From NCBI RefSeq assembly GCF_003944765.1, contig NZ_RWIU01000003.1:1-64000 (forward strand): DNA of 64,000 bases, in the 5' to 3' direction. A program made the translations under genes and the position numbers. The notes under the pieces are model-generated. The model was not told where the DNA came from and did not search any database. It saw only the letters and a list, made by a program, of their open reading frames with translations. This document shows positions 18,646 through 27,069 of the stretch, piece by piece. Every line of letters begins with the position of its first letter. Position 1 is the stretch's first letter. Source of the DNA: Hymenobacter perfusus (GTDB lineage: Bacteria; Bacteroidota; Bacteroidia; Cytophagales; Hymenobacteraceae).

Positions 18646-19053
18646 TTAGAGCAGCGCGTCAGGGGGAGAGGGCGCATCCGGCGGGGCTACCGTGAGCGGG
18701 GCCGGCGTGGGGGCGGCCGGGGCGTGGGGCTTCTGACGGATGATGCGGATGGAGTCCTGGACTTCCTCCCAGGTCAGACGCAGCTGGTGCAGAAACTCCT
18801 GGCCGTCGGGGGTGAGGGTGTAGTACTTGCGGGGTGGGCCGGAGGTGGATTCCTTCCAGGTGTAGTCCAGCAGGCCCGCGTTCTTGAGGCGCGTCAGCAG
18901 CGGGTAGAGCGTGCCTTCCACCACAATCATGCGGGCGGCGGTGAGCTCTTCGAGCATATCAGACGCATACACCTCCCCGCGGGCAATGATTTCCAGAATG
19001 CAGAACTCCAGGATGCCCTTCCGCATCTGCACTTGGGTGTTCTCGACTTTCAT
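18646..19053 (-). CDS. PadR-family transcriptional regulator
   Basis: This regulator of about 135 residues has a PadR winged helix-turn-helix: MRKGILEFCILEIIARGEVY, VVEGTLYPLLTRLKNAGLLD, then the wing with GPPRKYYTLTPDGQEFL. ATG 19053 gives the typical MKVENTQVQMRKG opening; the longer frame is rejected. The C-terminal tail is Pro/Ala-rich. It is probably the first gene of a padR-pspC transcription unit, and PadR proteins often repress their own operon. Confidence 0.92.
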   Translation of the reverse strand: MKVENTQVQMRKGILEFCILEIIARGEVYASDMLEELTAARMIVVEGTLYPLLTRLKNAGLLDYTWKESTSGPPRKYYTLTPDGQEFLHQLRLTWEEVQDSIRIIRQKPHAPAAPTPAPLTVAPPDAPSPPDALL

Positions 19054-19085
19054 GGGCTGAGGCAGATATACGGTGAAGAATGAGA

Positions 19086-19116
19086 CAAATATAACGGAAG
19101 GTACTATGCGACGCAA
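19086..19116 (-). promoter_or_regulatory. Bacteroidota promoter for padR-pspC
   Basis: The minus strand has TTG at 19116-19114, a 20-nt spacer, and a perfect -7 box TATATTTG at 19093-19086. The predicted start site is about 25-30 nt before the padR ATG at 19053. Confidence 0.75.
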
Positions 19117-19335
19117 GGTACTGGTGAAAATTATTTTCAGGAAGCTGAATATTCATTTGCCCGTCGTGGTAAAAGAGGACAGACGACGGCCCGCGAAACG
19201 GCAGAAAACCCGCTTTTTACCGCGTAAAATGCGGTTTGACCGAGAACTTAAAACCGCCCCGCACTATTAATGAGTATCTTGCGTTGCTGCCGCGCTGCTT
19301 CTTCTTTTCTGAGATACTATCTGGCTTCACTTTCT

Positions 19336-20433
19336 ATGCTTCACTTTTCCCGTACTACCGTCCTGCTGCTGGGGGCTGGTCTGACTGTATTGGCGGCCCG
19401 CCCCGCGCTGGCCCAGGACAAAACGCCCAAGTACAGCAATGAATTTCTCAACATTGGGGTAGGGGGGCGGGCCCTCGGGATGGGAAAAGTGCAGGCTAGC
19501 TTAGCCGACGATGCCACGGCCGGCTACTGGAACCCCGCCGGCCTGGTGAACCAGAAAACCAAGTACGATGGCGTGCTGATGCACTCCGAGCTGTTCTCGG
19601 GCATCGTGAAAAACGACTACGCCAGCTTCGGCATGAAGCTGGATGAGAAGAGCGCGCTGGGCGTGAGCTTTTTCCGGCTGGGCGTCGATGACATTGCCGA
19701 CACCCGCAACCTGGTAAACGAGTACGGCTACATTGATTACAATAACATCCGCTACTTCTCGGTGGCCGATTACGCCGCTTTGGTGTCCTACGCCCGCCAG
19801 ATTGGTAACATTGAGGGCCTGCAGGTGGGCGCCAGCGCCAAAGTCATCTACCGCAACATCGGGTCCTTTGCCAACGCCTGGGGCTTTGGGGTGGATGCCG
19901 GCGTGCAGTACCAGCGCAACGACTGGCGCCTGGGCCTGATGGCCCGCGACATCACCACCACCTACAACGCCTGGACGGTGAACCCGGAGGAGTTCGAAGG
20001 CTCAGCCAACGCGCTGGATGAGCTGCCCAAAAGCAGCACCGAAATTACGCTGCCCACCTTCGTGCTGGGAGCCAGCCGCCTGTTTAAGCTCCCCGGCGAG
20101 TTTACCGCGTTGCCCGCCCTGGATCTGGAAATCACCACCGATGGCCAGCGCAATACCCTGGTTTCCACGAGTGCCGTGAGCCTCGACCCGCGCGCCGGCC
20201 TGGAAATCGGCTACAAGCAGCTGGTGTACCTGCGCGGCGGCGTGGGCAACCTGCAGCAGGTGCAGGCCTTCACGGGCAAGGAGGAGTGGAAGGTGCAGCC
20301 CAGCTTGGGCGTAGGCCTGGCCCTGAGCGGCCTGCGGCTGGATATGGCCCTTTCCCGATTGGCCGTGGAAAAGCTGGGCCAACGCTCTCAGCCCACCTCC
20401 ATCATCGTTTCCCTTGGCTACGGCATCAAATAG
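19336..20433 (+). CDS. porV2: PorV2-like T9SS outer-membrane protein
   Basis: The protein has 365 residues from ATG 19336; an earlier ATG at 19270 would put 22 extra residues before the signal peptide MLHFSRTTVLLLGAGLTVLA...ALAQ. The mature part starts with the PorV/PorQ (UPF0164-like) motif NEFLNIGVGGRALGMGKVQA and DDATAGYWNPAGL, and continues as alternating beta-strands typical of a FadL-like outer-membrane barrel. PorV proteins bind T9SS cargo and shuttle it to the sortase. It directly precedes the C25 peptidase gene, as expected of a PorV2-PorU2 pair. Family assignment is strong; the specific role of this second pair is inferred. Confidence 0.85.
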   Translation: MLHFSRTTVLLLGAGLTVLAARPALAQDKTPKYSNEFLNIGVGGRALGMGKVQASLADDATAGYWNPAGLVNQKTKYDGVLMHSELFSGIVKNDYASFGMKLDEKSALGVSFFRLGVDDIADTRNLVNEYGYIDYNNIRYFSVADYAALVSYARQIGNIEGLQVGASAKVIYRNIGSFANAWGFGVDAGVQYQRNDWRLGLMARDITTTYNAWTVNPEEFEGSANALDELPKSSTEITLPTFVLGASRLFKLPGEFTALPALDLEITTDGQRNTLVSTSAVSLDPRAGLEIGYKQLVYLRGGVGNLQQVQAFTGKEEWKVQPSLGVGLALSGLRLDMALSRLAVEKLGQRSQPTSIIVSLGYGIK

Positions 20434-20440
20434 AGTTGAC

Positions 20441-20536
20441 GGTTGGTGGTTTTGGTTGTCAGAACTGTTCAGGTAACCGACAGCTACCACCCATCAACTA
20501 TCAACCAACAACTGACAACAGGTAACTGACTATACT
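20441..20536. repeat. Degenerate hairpin repeat before porU2
   Basis: GGTTGTCAG and related words near 20450 are complementary to CTGACAAC and similar words near 20511-20519, with further imperfect matches inside. The low-complexity sequence fills the whole porV2-porU2 gap up to the start codon. It resembles 35079-35172 and 37826-37930. Confidence 0.6.
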
Positions 20537-23500
20537 ATGAAACAAGCTTACCAGAAGCTATGGTTGCTGGCGCTGCTCCTGACGCTGTGGGCTCCGGCCG
20601 CGCAGGCGCAGTCCGGCCCCTACGGCAACGAGTGGATTGTGCCGGGCCAGCAGTACTACAAAATCAAAGTGGCCCGCGACGGCCTGTACCGGCTGAATTA
20701 TCAGTATCTGCAGCAGGCTGGCATCAGCGGCGTGAGCCCGCAGCGGCTGCAGCTGTGGCGGCGGGGCAAGGAGGTGGCCATCCACGTGGGCGGCAACACC
20801 ACCGCGCTGGACAACAGCACGTTCATCGAGTTCTTCGGTCAGCGCAACGACGCGGCCCTGGACCGGGGCATGCACTTGGCGGCAGCCGATCAGGCGCAGC
20901 CTTACTATAGTCTGTTCACGGATACGGCCTCGTACTTCCTTACCTGGTCGAACTCTGCGGCCGGCAAGCGCATGGTGCAAAGCAACCCGGCCGCTACCGG
21001 CACGCCCCACGTCAGCCGCGTGCGGAAGCCATTGCAGGTGTACTCCTTCCGCTACAATGTTGTTAATGATGAGGTAGGCTATAACACCTATCAGCCGTGG
21101 GCAGAGCGTGGGGAAGGTTTTTTTAGTAACGAATTCGGAGAAGCTGGCTACAGCATCACTTTCGATTCGGTGTGGGCAGTAACCAGCGGTGCGGCGCTCC
21201 AGGTTTCGGTTCAGGTAGTTGGTAAAACCACTGGCGGGCACGAGTCGCAGGTGAGCGTGGTAGGTGCTAATGGCACCGTACGGGTACTAGGCTCACTCGT
21301 CTATAACAATTTTAGCTTTGCCCGGGGTACCTATCAGCTACTCCCATCCGAACGGCTTAGTAATGGCCGGGTAACAGTTCGGGTTGAGCAAAAGCTCGGT
21401 AAGACACTAAATGCAACATACGGTGACGTCGCCCGGGTAGCATTTGCCCAACTGCATTACAAGCAAAGCGTAAGATGGACTCAACGGCAAACGCAACTTC
21501 TGTTTTCCAACGATTCTACGCTGGCCGGACCGGCCTACTATCAACTCGATTCTATTCCGTCCACCGTTCGGGGGTATGATGTAACGGACCCTTACACTGT
21601 ACAGCGGGTAGAAGGTCAGGCGGGTACCAGTGGTACACAACGAGGCTTCACGTTCAGCAATGCCAATGGCCGCACTCGTAACCTGTTACTGGCTGATGCG
21701 GATCGGGCATTGGTGCCTGCTACTCCGAAGCGGGTATTCTTCCGCAGCATCTCACCGGCAGCCCATAACTTTCTTATCGTAACCAGCCGGGTGCTGATGA
21801 AGCCGGCCGGAACCGGTGCCACAGCCGTACCGAATGTCGTGCGCGCCTATGCCAATTACCGGGCCTCTGCACTGGGTGGCGGCTGGGATACGCTGGTTGT
21901 AACCTCGGAGCAGTTGTATGATCAGTTCCATTATGGCGAGCAGTCGGCACTAGCGGTACGCCAGTTTGCGCAATGGATGCTGGCCGGTAGTACCCGCCCT
22001 CAGACGTTGTTACTGTTAGGCAAGGGCCTGGGCGTAAGTGAGGCTACCGGATGTGGCTCCGTAACGGGCGGAGCGGCTTATCACCGGCAGTATCCGCTGC
22101 TGTACGGAGATTGTTCTGGTACTAACCCGGTGCGTAACCTAGTGCCGGCCAGTACTCGGGGTATTTCTGATATCTTTTTCACGGCTAACTGGCAGAGTGG
22201 CGACTACCGCCCCCGCATGATTACGGGGCGCATTGCTGCCCAAACGCCGCAGCAGGTGATTAATTACCTGAATAAGCTGAAAGAGCATGAGGCGTCAGGC
22301 TATGAGCCGTGGCGTAAGAACGTTGTACATATAGTGGGTAGTGATAAAAACAGACCGTGGGAAGATCCTTTGTTTACCGGCTATCTGAACACATATGCCC
22401 GTTACGTACAAAGCCCTCCGTTTGCCGGAAAAGTAGTCAAACTGTATCGTAGAGAGACATTTCCAGGAACGCTGCCCGCAGATGCCCCCTTAAACTTGGC
22501 ACCCGATTTTAACGCGGGTGTTGGATTTATATCGTATTTCGGCCATGGAGGCCCTAATAATTTAGAATTCAATATTCCTGATATCAGGTTGGCTGCCACA
22601 GGCTTTGTAAACAAAGGGAAATATCCCGTCTGGTATGTAAGCGGCTGTTCATCTGGTAATTCCTTTACAGCAGCTGGCTCGTTTGGCGGCGAGAATTATC
22701 TGTTTGCGGAGGACAAGGGAATTATTGGATTTCTGGCTGATTCCGATTTAGGGTATGATCCGGATTTGCATGAGTTGCACACCGAGATGATGAAACTGCT
22801 CTTCGCTGATAACACGTGGTATGGTAAGCCCATAGCGGAGGTACAGCAGGAAGCAAATCGGCGACTCGGCGTTGGGCTATCAGTCAACGATAACTTGCAG
22901 GCCAGAAAGATTGCCAGCCTGATGAACACCATCTGGCAGGGCGACCCGGCCCTGAAGCTGTTCTCGCCCTTGCAGCCCGATTTCCAGACGGCCGATGCGC
23001 GCCTGCAGATTTCGCCTTCGGTAGTACCCGCCACGGCCAATGCCCGCTTCGAGCTGAAGCTGGGCGTGAGTAACCCCGGCCGCATTGCATCCGGGCCGCT
23101 GGCCATCCGCGTGACGCGTACGGTGGGCAGCGGGACGCCGGTAGTCGTCAACTTCACGGTGCCTCAGGCCCGGCAGGATACCACCTACACGCTGGCTCTC
23201 ACCAACCCGGCCACAGGCAGCGTAGCCGGCCAGAATACCTTCCAGGTTGACCTCGACCCTGATAACCTCATTGCCGAGTCGGACGAAACCAACAACCGCG
23301 CAACCCTCAACTACACCTTCCTGACCGGTGGCGTGACCACGCTCAGCCCGCCAGAATTTGCCATTGTGGGTAACCGCGCCGTGCGGCTGGTGGCCCAGAG
23401 CAACGTGCCCACCATCACCGCCCGCGACTACGACCTGGAGCTGGATACGGTGCAAACCTTCACCAGTACCCTAGTGCAGCGCACGAAAATAAATGCCGTG

Positions 23501-25132
23501 ATGGTGCCGGAGTGGCAGCCCACGCTGCCCACCCTGGCCGGGCAGGACAGCGTAGTGTGGTACTGGCGCGTACGGTTAGCCGTGCCGCAGGGCGACGAAA
23601 GCGCCAACTGGGCCACCAGCTCGTTCCGCGTCATCAATGGGCGCACGCAAGGCGGCTGGTCGCAGAGCCACCCGGGCCAGTTTCGCCGCGACGAGCGGGC
23701 GGGCGTGGAAGTAGCCGTGCCCGGTGGGCAATGGACGTTCAATGCCGCTACCCAGGAAGCAACCATCACTTCCACCCGCATTGGGCCGGCGCGGCAGTGG
23801 GAAACACTGTACCACACCATCCGCACCAGCCCCACCGGCGAGTACACGCTCCGGCTGCTGGGCACCGATACGCTGGGGCAGACCACCGTTCTTAACCCCG
23901 ATGTGACCAACCGGGCCCTGCCGCTCAGCTCCGTTTCGGCCCAGCTATACCCGTACCTGCAGCTACAAGCAGTGCTGCGCGAAACCACCACAGGCGTAAC
24001 GCCGCAACTGGAGCAGTGGCTCATAACCTACCAAGGCGTGCCGGAAGGCGTGGTGCGGCCCTCGGCTACCCCGCTTACGGCGGCAGCCCTCACCCAGCAA
24101 GCCCAGCGTACCGGTACGCTCACCATCCCGGTTACCTTCCAGAACGTGGCCGACTACGCCTTCACGGCCCCGCTGGTAGGCTACGTGGTGGTGCGTTCCA
24201 ATAACGCCGGTGCCCCCCGGGAGCGGTATTATCCGCTGGCCGGGGCGGCCCTTACGGCTCACTCCCAGCGCGACTACTCCGTGACGCTGGACGTGCGCGG
24301 CTTGTTCGGGACGCTTTCAGGCCAGGTGGTGTTGAACCCCCGTCGTCAGCCCGAGCAGCACTACTTCAACAACGAGCTGACGCTACCGCCTTTTGAGGTA
24401 ACCAACAACGATACTCCGCCAGTGCTGGATGTGGCCTTCGATGGCCGCCACCTGCTCAACGGCGAAATTGTGTCGCCCCAGCCGATTATCAGCATTCAGT
24501 TGCGCGACATTGACAAGCTACGGCCCATCAGCGACCGGTCGAACTTCATTGTGGTGCTGACGCCCAAGAGTACCGGCGTACCTATGACGGTGGATCTGAA
24601 CTCTTCGGGCATCGTATTCGTGGCCGACTCGGCCCAGGGCACGGCCCGGTTGGAGTATCAGCCAGGTAAAATCAAAGGTCTGGAGGCCGGAGTGTATACG
24701 CTGGAGGTACAGGGCCGCGACGGCTCGGGCAACCTGGCCGGCACCGAGCCCTACCGCATCACGTTTGAGGTCATCACTGAATCGACCATCACCAATGTCT
24801 TCCCGTACCCGAACCCGGTGACCAGCAAGACGAAGTTTGTGTTCACGCTCACCGGCTCTACGCTGCCGCGCAACATGAAAATTCAGATTGTAAGCCTCAC
24901 GGGCCGGGTAGTAAAGGAAATCATGATGGCCGACCTGGGGCCGCTGCGCATTGGCAACAACATCACGGAGTACGCCTGGGACGGCACCGACGACTACGGC
25001 GACCGGCTGGCTAACGGCACGTACCTCTACCGCGTGGTACTCGATGACCCCAGCGGCGAGTTCAAGCAGCGCGCCACCGGCGGCGACCGGGCCTTCAAAA
25101 AGGACTGGGGCAAGCTGGTGTTGCTACGGTAA
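20537..25132 (+). CDS. porU2: PorU2-like C25 cysteine peptidase (T9SS sortase family)
   Basis: The protein has 1531 residues. Residues 1-25 are a signal peptide ending AQAQ. The gingipain-like C25 peptidase domain is central, with catalytic His670 in FISYFGHGGPNNL and Cys704 in VWYVSGCSSGNSF. A CARDB-like Ig domain (about 815-925) and further beta modules follow; the C-terminus has FPYPNPVTSKTKFVF and a FlgD-like YAWDGTDDYGDRLANGTYLY ending in WGKLVLLR. PorU removes sorting domains and attaches cargo to the surface; this pairs with the preceding PorV2-like gene. Base composition is mosaic: about 21057-22900, including both catalytic residues, is clearly less GC-rich than the ends. Confidence 0.85.
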   Translation: MKQAYQKLWLLALLLTLWAPAAQAQSGPYGNEWIVPGQQYYKIKVARDGLYRLNYQYLQQAGISGVSPQRLQLWRRGKEVAIHVGGNTTALDNSTFIEFFGQRNDAALDRGMHLAAADQAQPYYSLFTDTASYFLTWSNSAAGKRMVQSNPAATGTPHVSRVRKPLQVYSFRYNVVNDEVGYNTYQPWAERGEGFFSNEFGEAGYSITFDSVWAVTSGAALQVSVQVVGKTTGGHESQVSVVGANGTVRVLGSLVYNNFSFARGTYQLLPSERLSNGRVTVRVEQKLGKTLNATYGDVARVAFAQLHYKQSVRWTQRQTQLLFSNDSTLAGPAYYQLDSIPSTVRGYDVTDPYTVQRVEGQAGTSGTQRGFTFSNANGRTRNLLLADADRALVPATPKRVFFRSISPAAHNFLIVTSRVLMKPAGTGATAVPNVVRAYANYRASALGGGWDTLVVTSEQLYDQFHYGEQSALAVRQFAQWMLAGSTRPQTLLLLGKGLGVSEATGCGSVTGGAAYHRQYPLLYGDCSGTNPVRNLVPASTRGISDIFFTANWQSGDYRPRMITGRIAAQTPQQVINYLNKLKEHEASGYEPWRKNVVHIVGSDKNRPWEDPLFTGYLNTYARYVQSPPFAGKVVKLYRRETFPGTLPADAPLNLAPDFNAGVGFISYFGHGGPNNLEFNIPDIRLAATGFVNKGKYPVWYVSGCSSGNSFTAAGSFGGENYLFAEDKGIIGFLADSDLGYDPDLHELHTEMMKLLFADNTWYGKPIAEVQQEANRRLGVGLSVNDNLQARKIASLMNTIWQGDPALKLFSPLQPDFQTADARLQISPSVVPATANARFELKLGVSNPGRIASGPLAIRVTRTVGSGTPVVVNFTVPQARQDTTYTLALTNPATGSVAGQNTFQVDLDPDNLIAESDETNNRATLNYTFLTGGVTTLSPPEFAIVGNRAVRLVAQSNVPTITARDYDLELDTVQTFTSTLVQRTKINAVMVPEWQPTLPTLAGQDSVVWYWRVRLAVPQGDESANWATSSFRVINGRTQGGWSQSHPGQFRRDERAGVEVAVPGGQWTFNAATQEATITSTRIGPARQWETLYHTIRTSPTGEYTLRLLGTDTLGQTTVLNPDVTNRALPLSSVSAQLYPYLQLQAVLRETTTGVTPQLEQWLITYQGVPEGVVRPSATPLTAAALTQQAQRTGTLTIPVTFQNVADYAFTAPLVGYVVVRSNNAGAPRERYYPLAGAALTAHSQRDYSVTLDVRGLFGTLSGQVVLNPRRQPEQHYFNNELTLPPFEVTNNDTPPVLDVAFDGRHLLNGEIVSPQPIISIQLRDIDKLRPISDRSNFIVVLTPKSTGVPMTVDLNSSGIVFVADSAQGTARLEYQPGKIKGLEAGVYTLEVQGRDGSGNLAGTEPYRITFEVITESTITNVFPYPNPVTSKTKFVFTLTGSTLPRNMKIQIVSLTGRVVKEIMMADLGPLRIGNNITEYAWDGTDDYGDRLANGTYLYRVVLDDPSGEFKQRATGGDRAFKKDWGKLVLLR

Positions 25133-25157
25133 AAGGGGATAAAGTGAAATAGTAAGT

Positions 25158-25338
25158 GTCATTGCGAGGAGGCACGACGACGCAATCCGTCCTTTTCGAT
25201 GCATCTGATTTCGACCTACGCAAAAGCCCCTGACGTCAAAACGAACGTCAGGGGCTTTCTGCTTTTCAGGGCTCGGAGAATTGGGAAGGAGGGATTAGCT
25301 GCGCTGTCCTTCGGGTGCTTCGCGCTGCTCGCAATGAC
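25158..25338. repeat. Inverted pair of GTCATTGCGAG dispersed-repeat words
   Basis: CATTGCGAG at 25160-25168 and its complement CTCGCAATG at 25328-25336 flank the terminator at 25222-25258. The outer copies continue with related words (GCACGACGACGCAATCC; GCGAAGCACCCGAAGGA on the other strand). These look like ends of a dispersed intergenic repeat. Confidence 0.6.
25222..25258. terminator. Bidirectional intrinsic terminator
   Basis: AAAAGCCCCTGACGT and ACGTCAGGGGCTTT form a 14-bp stem with an 8-nt loop between the convergent porU2 and folA genes. Confidence 0.88.
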
Positions 25339-25359
25339 ATCTTACTCAACACTCACCTT

Positions 25360-25845
25360 CTACCGCCGCCGGAGCGTGACGAAGCTGAAGGCGTAGGCGT
25401 GTTTTTCGTCGGGTTCGTGGCGCTGGCGGGTTTCTTCGCGCCACTCGCTGGCCGTGAGGTCGGGGAAAGTCACGTCGCCCTCGAAAGGGTGGTGTACTTC
25501 CGTGAGGTACACTACATCGGCGGCGGGCAGGGCCTGGCGGTAGATTTCGCCCCCGCCGATGACGAACATCTGCTCATCGGTGGTGCGGGCCAGCTCCAGC
25601 GCCTGGGGCACTGAGGCAGCCGTTTCGCACCCCGCAGCCTGCCAGTCGGCCTGACGGGTAACCACGATGTTGCGGCGATTGGGCAGCGGCCGGCCGATGC
25701 TCTCGTAGGTTTTGCGGCCCATAACAATCGGGTGGCCCTGGGTAAGCTGTTTGAAGTGCTTCAGATCCAGGGGTAGATGCCAGAGCAGGCGGTTTTCGCC
25801 CCCGATAACGCCGTTATCGGCCACGGCTACAACGAGTGCGGTCAT
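25360..25845 (-). CDS. folA: Dihydrofolate reductase
   Basis: This 161-residue enzyme reduces dihydrofolate to tetrahydrofolate with NADPH. Recognisable are the N-terminal strand ALVVAVADNGVIGGENRLLWHLP with the substrate-binding acidic residue region LDLKHFK, the NADPH motif VMGRKTYESIGRPLPNRRN, and MFVIGGGEIYRQALP. Length is that of bacterial chromosomal DHFR (about 160). The next gene on this strand is fmt, separated by an inverted repeat, which fits a folate/formyl-Met link but may be coincidental. Confidence 0.95.
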   Translation of the reverse strand: MTALVVAVADNGVIGGENRLLWHLPLDLKHFKQLTQGHPIVMGRKTYESIGRPLPNRRNIVVTRQADWQAAGCETAASVPQALELARTTDEQMFVIGGGEIYRQALPAADVVYLTEVHHPFEGDVTFPDLTASEWREETRQRHEPDEKHAYAFSFVTLRRR

Positions 25846-25898
25846 GTGGTGAAGTGGTAAAATGGTGAGTGTCCGTTCAGGAACGAGCCAGTATTGCA

Positions 25899-25997
25899 GT
25901 CATGCTGAGCAGCACGTAGGGTGTGGTTATGCGAGAACGGCCATCATAACAACGACTTGTGCAAACGTAACAGGGCCTTCGCGCTGCTCAGGATGAC
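25899..25997. repeat. Inverted repeat with GTCATGCTGAGCAGC ends
   Basis: GTCATGCTGAGCAGC at 25899-25913 matches the reverse complement of 25983-25997 at 14 of 15 positions, enclosing about 70 nt. It lies between fmt and folA and looks like another dispersed intergenic palindromic repeat. Confidence 0.65.
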
Positions 25998-25999
25998 AA

Positions 26000-26944
26000 T
26001 TAACCAAGCACCTTCACATCGAAGCCGCGCAGGAAGTCGGCTACGGGCATGCGCTTTTTGCCTTCCAGCTGCACGTCGAGCAGGTCGAGCAGGCCGTTGG
26101 CGGTTTGTACGCGCAGGTAGGTGCGGCCGTCGGTGAGCCAGCGGCCCGCGCCGCCCTGGTCGGGGCCGCTGGCTTCCTCGTCGTCGAAGGGCTGGGCCTT
26201 GAATACTTTGAGCGTGCGGCCGTCGGGGAGTTGGGTGAAGGCCGTCGGGATGGGGGAGAGGCCCCGCACCCGGTTGGCCAGCGCCGGCGCCGATTCCGTA
26301 AAATCGAGGCGGCCGGTTTCCTTGCTGAGCTTGGGCGCGGGCCGCAGTTCCGGCAGGTTCTGCTGCGGAATGCTGGGAGCCGCCCCGGCCGCAATGGCCT
26401 GCACCGAGCGCAACGCCAGTGCCGCCCCGGCCGCTTGCAGCTTTTCGTATAGAGACCCGAAATCATCTTCCGGGGCAATATCCACCGCATCCTGGTAAAT
26501 CAGGTTGCCGGTGTCGATTTCGTGCTGCAGGAAGAAGCTGGTCACGCCGGTTTGGGTGTCGCCGTGGATGAGGGCCCAGTTGATGGGCGCCGCACCCCGG
26601 TACTGCGGCAGCAACGAGGCGTGGATGTTGATGGAGCCCAGCGGCGGCATGTTCCACACGGCCTCGGGCAGCATCCGGAAGGCCACCACCACCTGCAAAT
26701 CGGCCGCGTAGCCTTTCAACTCAGCCTGAAACTCCGGCGACTTGAGGTTGGTAGGTTGCAGTACCGGCAGGCCGTGGGCCTCGGCGGCCTGCTTCACGGC
26801 CGAGCCTTGCAGCTGTCGGCCCCGGCCCGCGGGCTTGTCGGGGGCGGTCAGGACGGCCACCACCCGGCACCCATCCCAGCCCAGCAGGGCTTCCAGCGTT
26901 GGCACCGCAAACTCCGGGGTGCCCATGAAGATGATGTTCAGCAT
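26000..26944 (-). CDS. fmt: Methionyl-tRNA formyltransferase
   Basis: This 314-residue enzyme formylates initiator Met-tRNA using 10-formyl-THF. The family signatures are all present: IIFMGTPEFAVPTLEAL at the start, the flexible loop after TAPDKPAGRGRQL, the catalytic core INIHASLLPQYRGAAPINWA with Asn-His, and HEIDTGNLIYQ (catalytic Asp). The C-terminal OB-fold tRNA-binding domain is present (about residues 210-314). Length is normal for the family. Confidence 0.96.
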   Translation of the reverse strand: MLNIIFMGTPEFAVPTLEALLGWDGCRVVAVLTAPDKPAGRGRQLQGSAVKQAAEAHGLPVLQPTNLKSPEFQAELKGYAADLQVVVAFRMLPEAVWNMPPLGSINIHASLLPQYRGAAPINWALIHGDTQTGVTSFFLQHEIDTGNLIYQDAVDIAPEDDFGSLYEKLQAAGAALALRSVQAIAAGAAPSIPQQNLPELRPAPKLSKETGRLDFTESAPALANRVRGLSPIPTAFTQLPDGRTLKVFKAQPFDDEEASGPDQGGAGRWLTDGRTYLRVQTANGLLDLLDVQLEGKKRMPVADFLRGFDVKVLG

Positions 26945-26959
26945 ATCGTTTTTGAGTTG

Positions 26960-27058
26960 TTAGCCCGCCGAGGGCGCGGTGTTTTCGCGGAGGACGCAGA
27001 TTCCTTCCGGAACGACTCTGCGTCCTCTGCGGAAAACACCGCGCCCTCGGCGGGCTAA
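26960..27058. repeat. Long palindromic element, copy 1
   Basis: A left arm of 41 nt starting TTAGCCCGCC and a right arm of 42 nt are complementary except for a one-base shift and a substitution, around a 16-nt loop (TTCCTTCCGG...). The same type of element, with different bases, occurs at 29597-29695. It fills the gap between fmt and namZ. Confidence 0.85.
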
Positions 27059-27069
27059 AGTCGTAAGGC

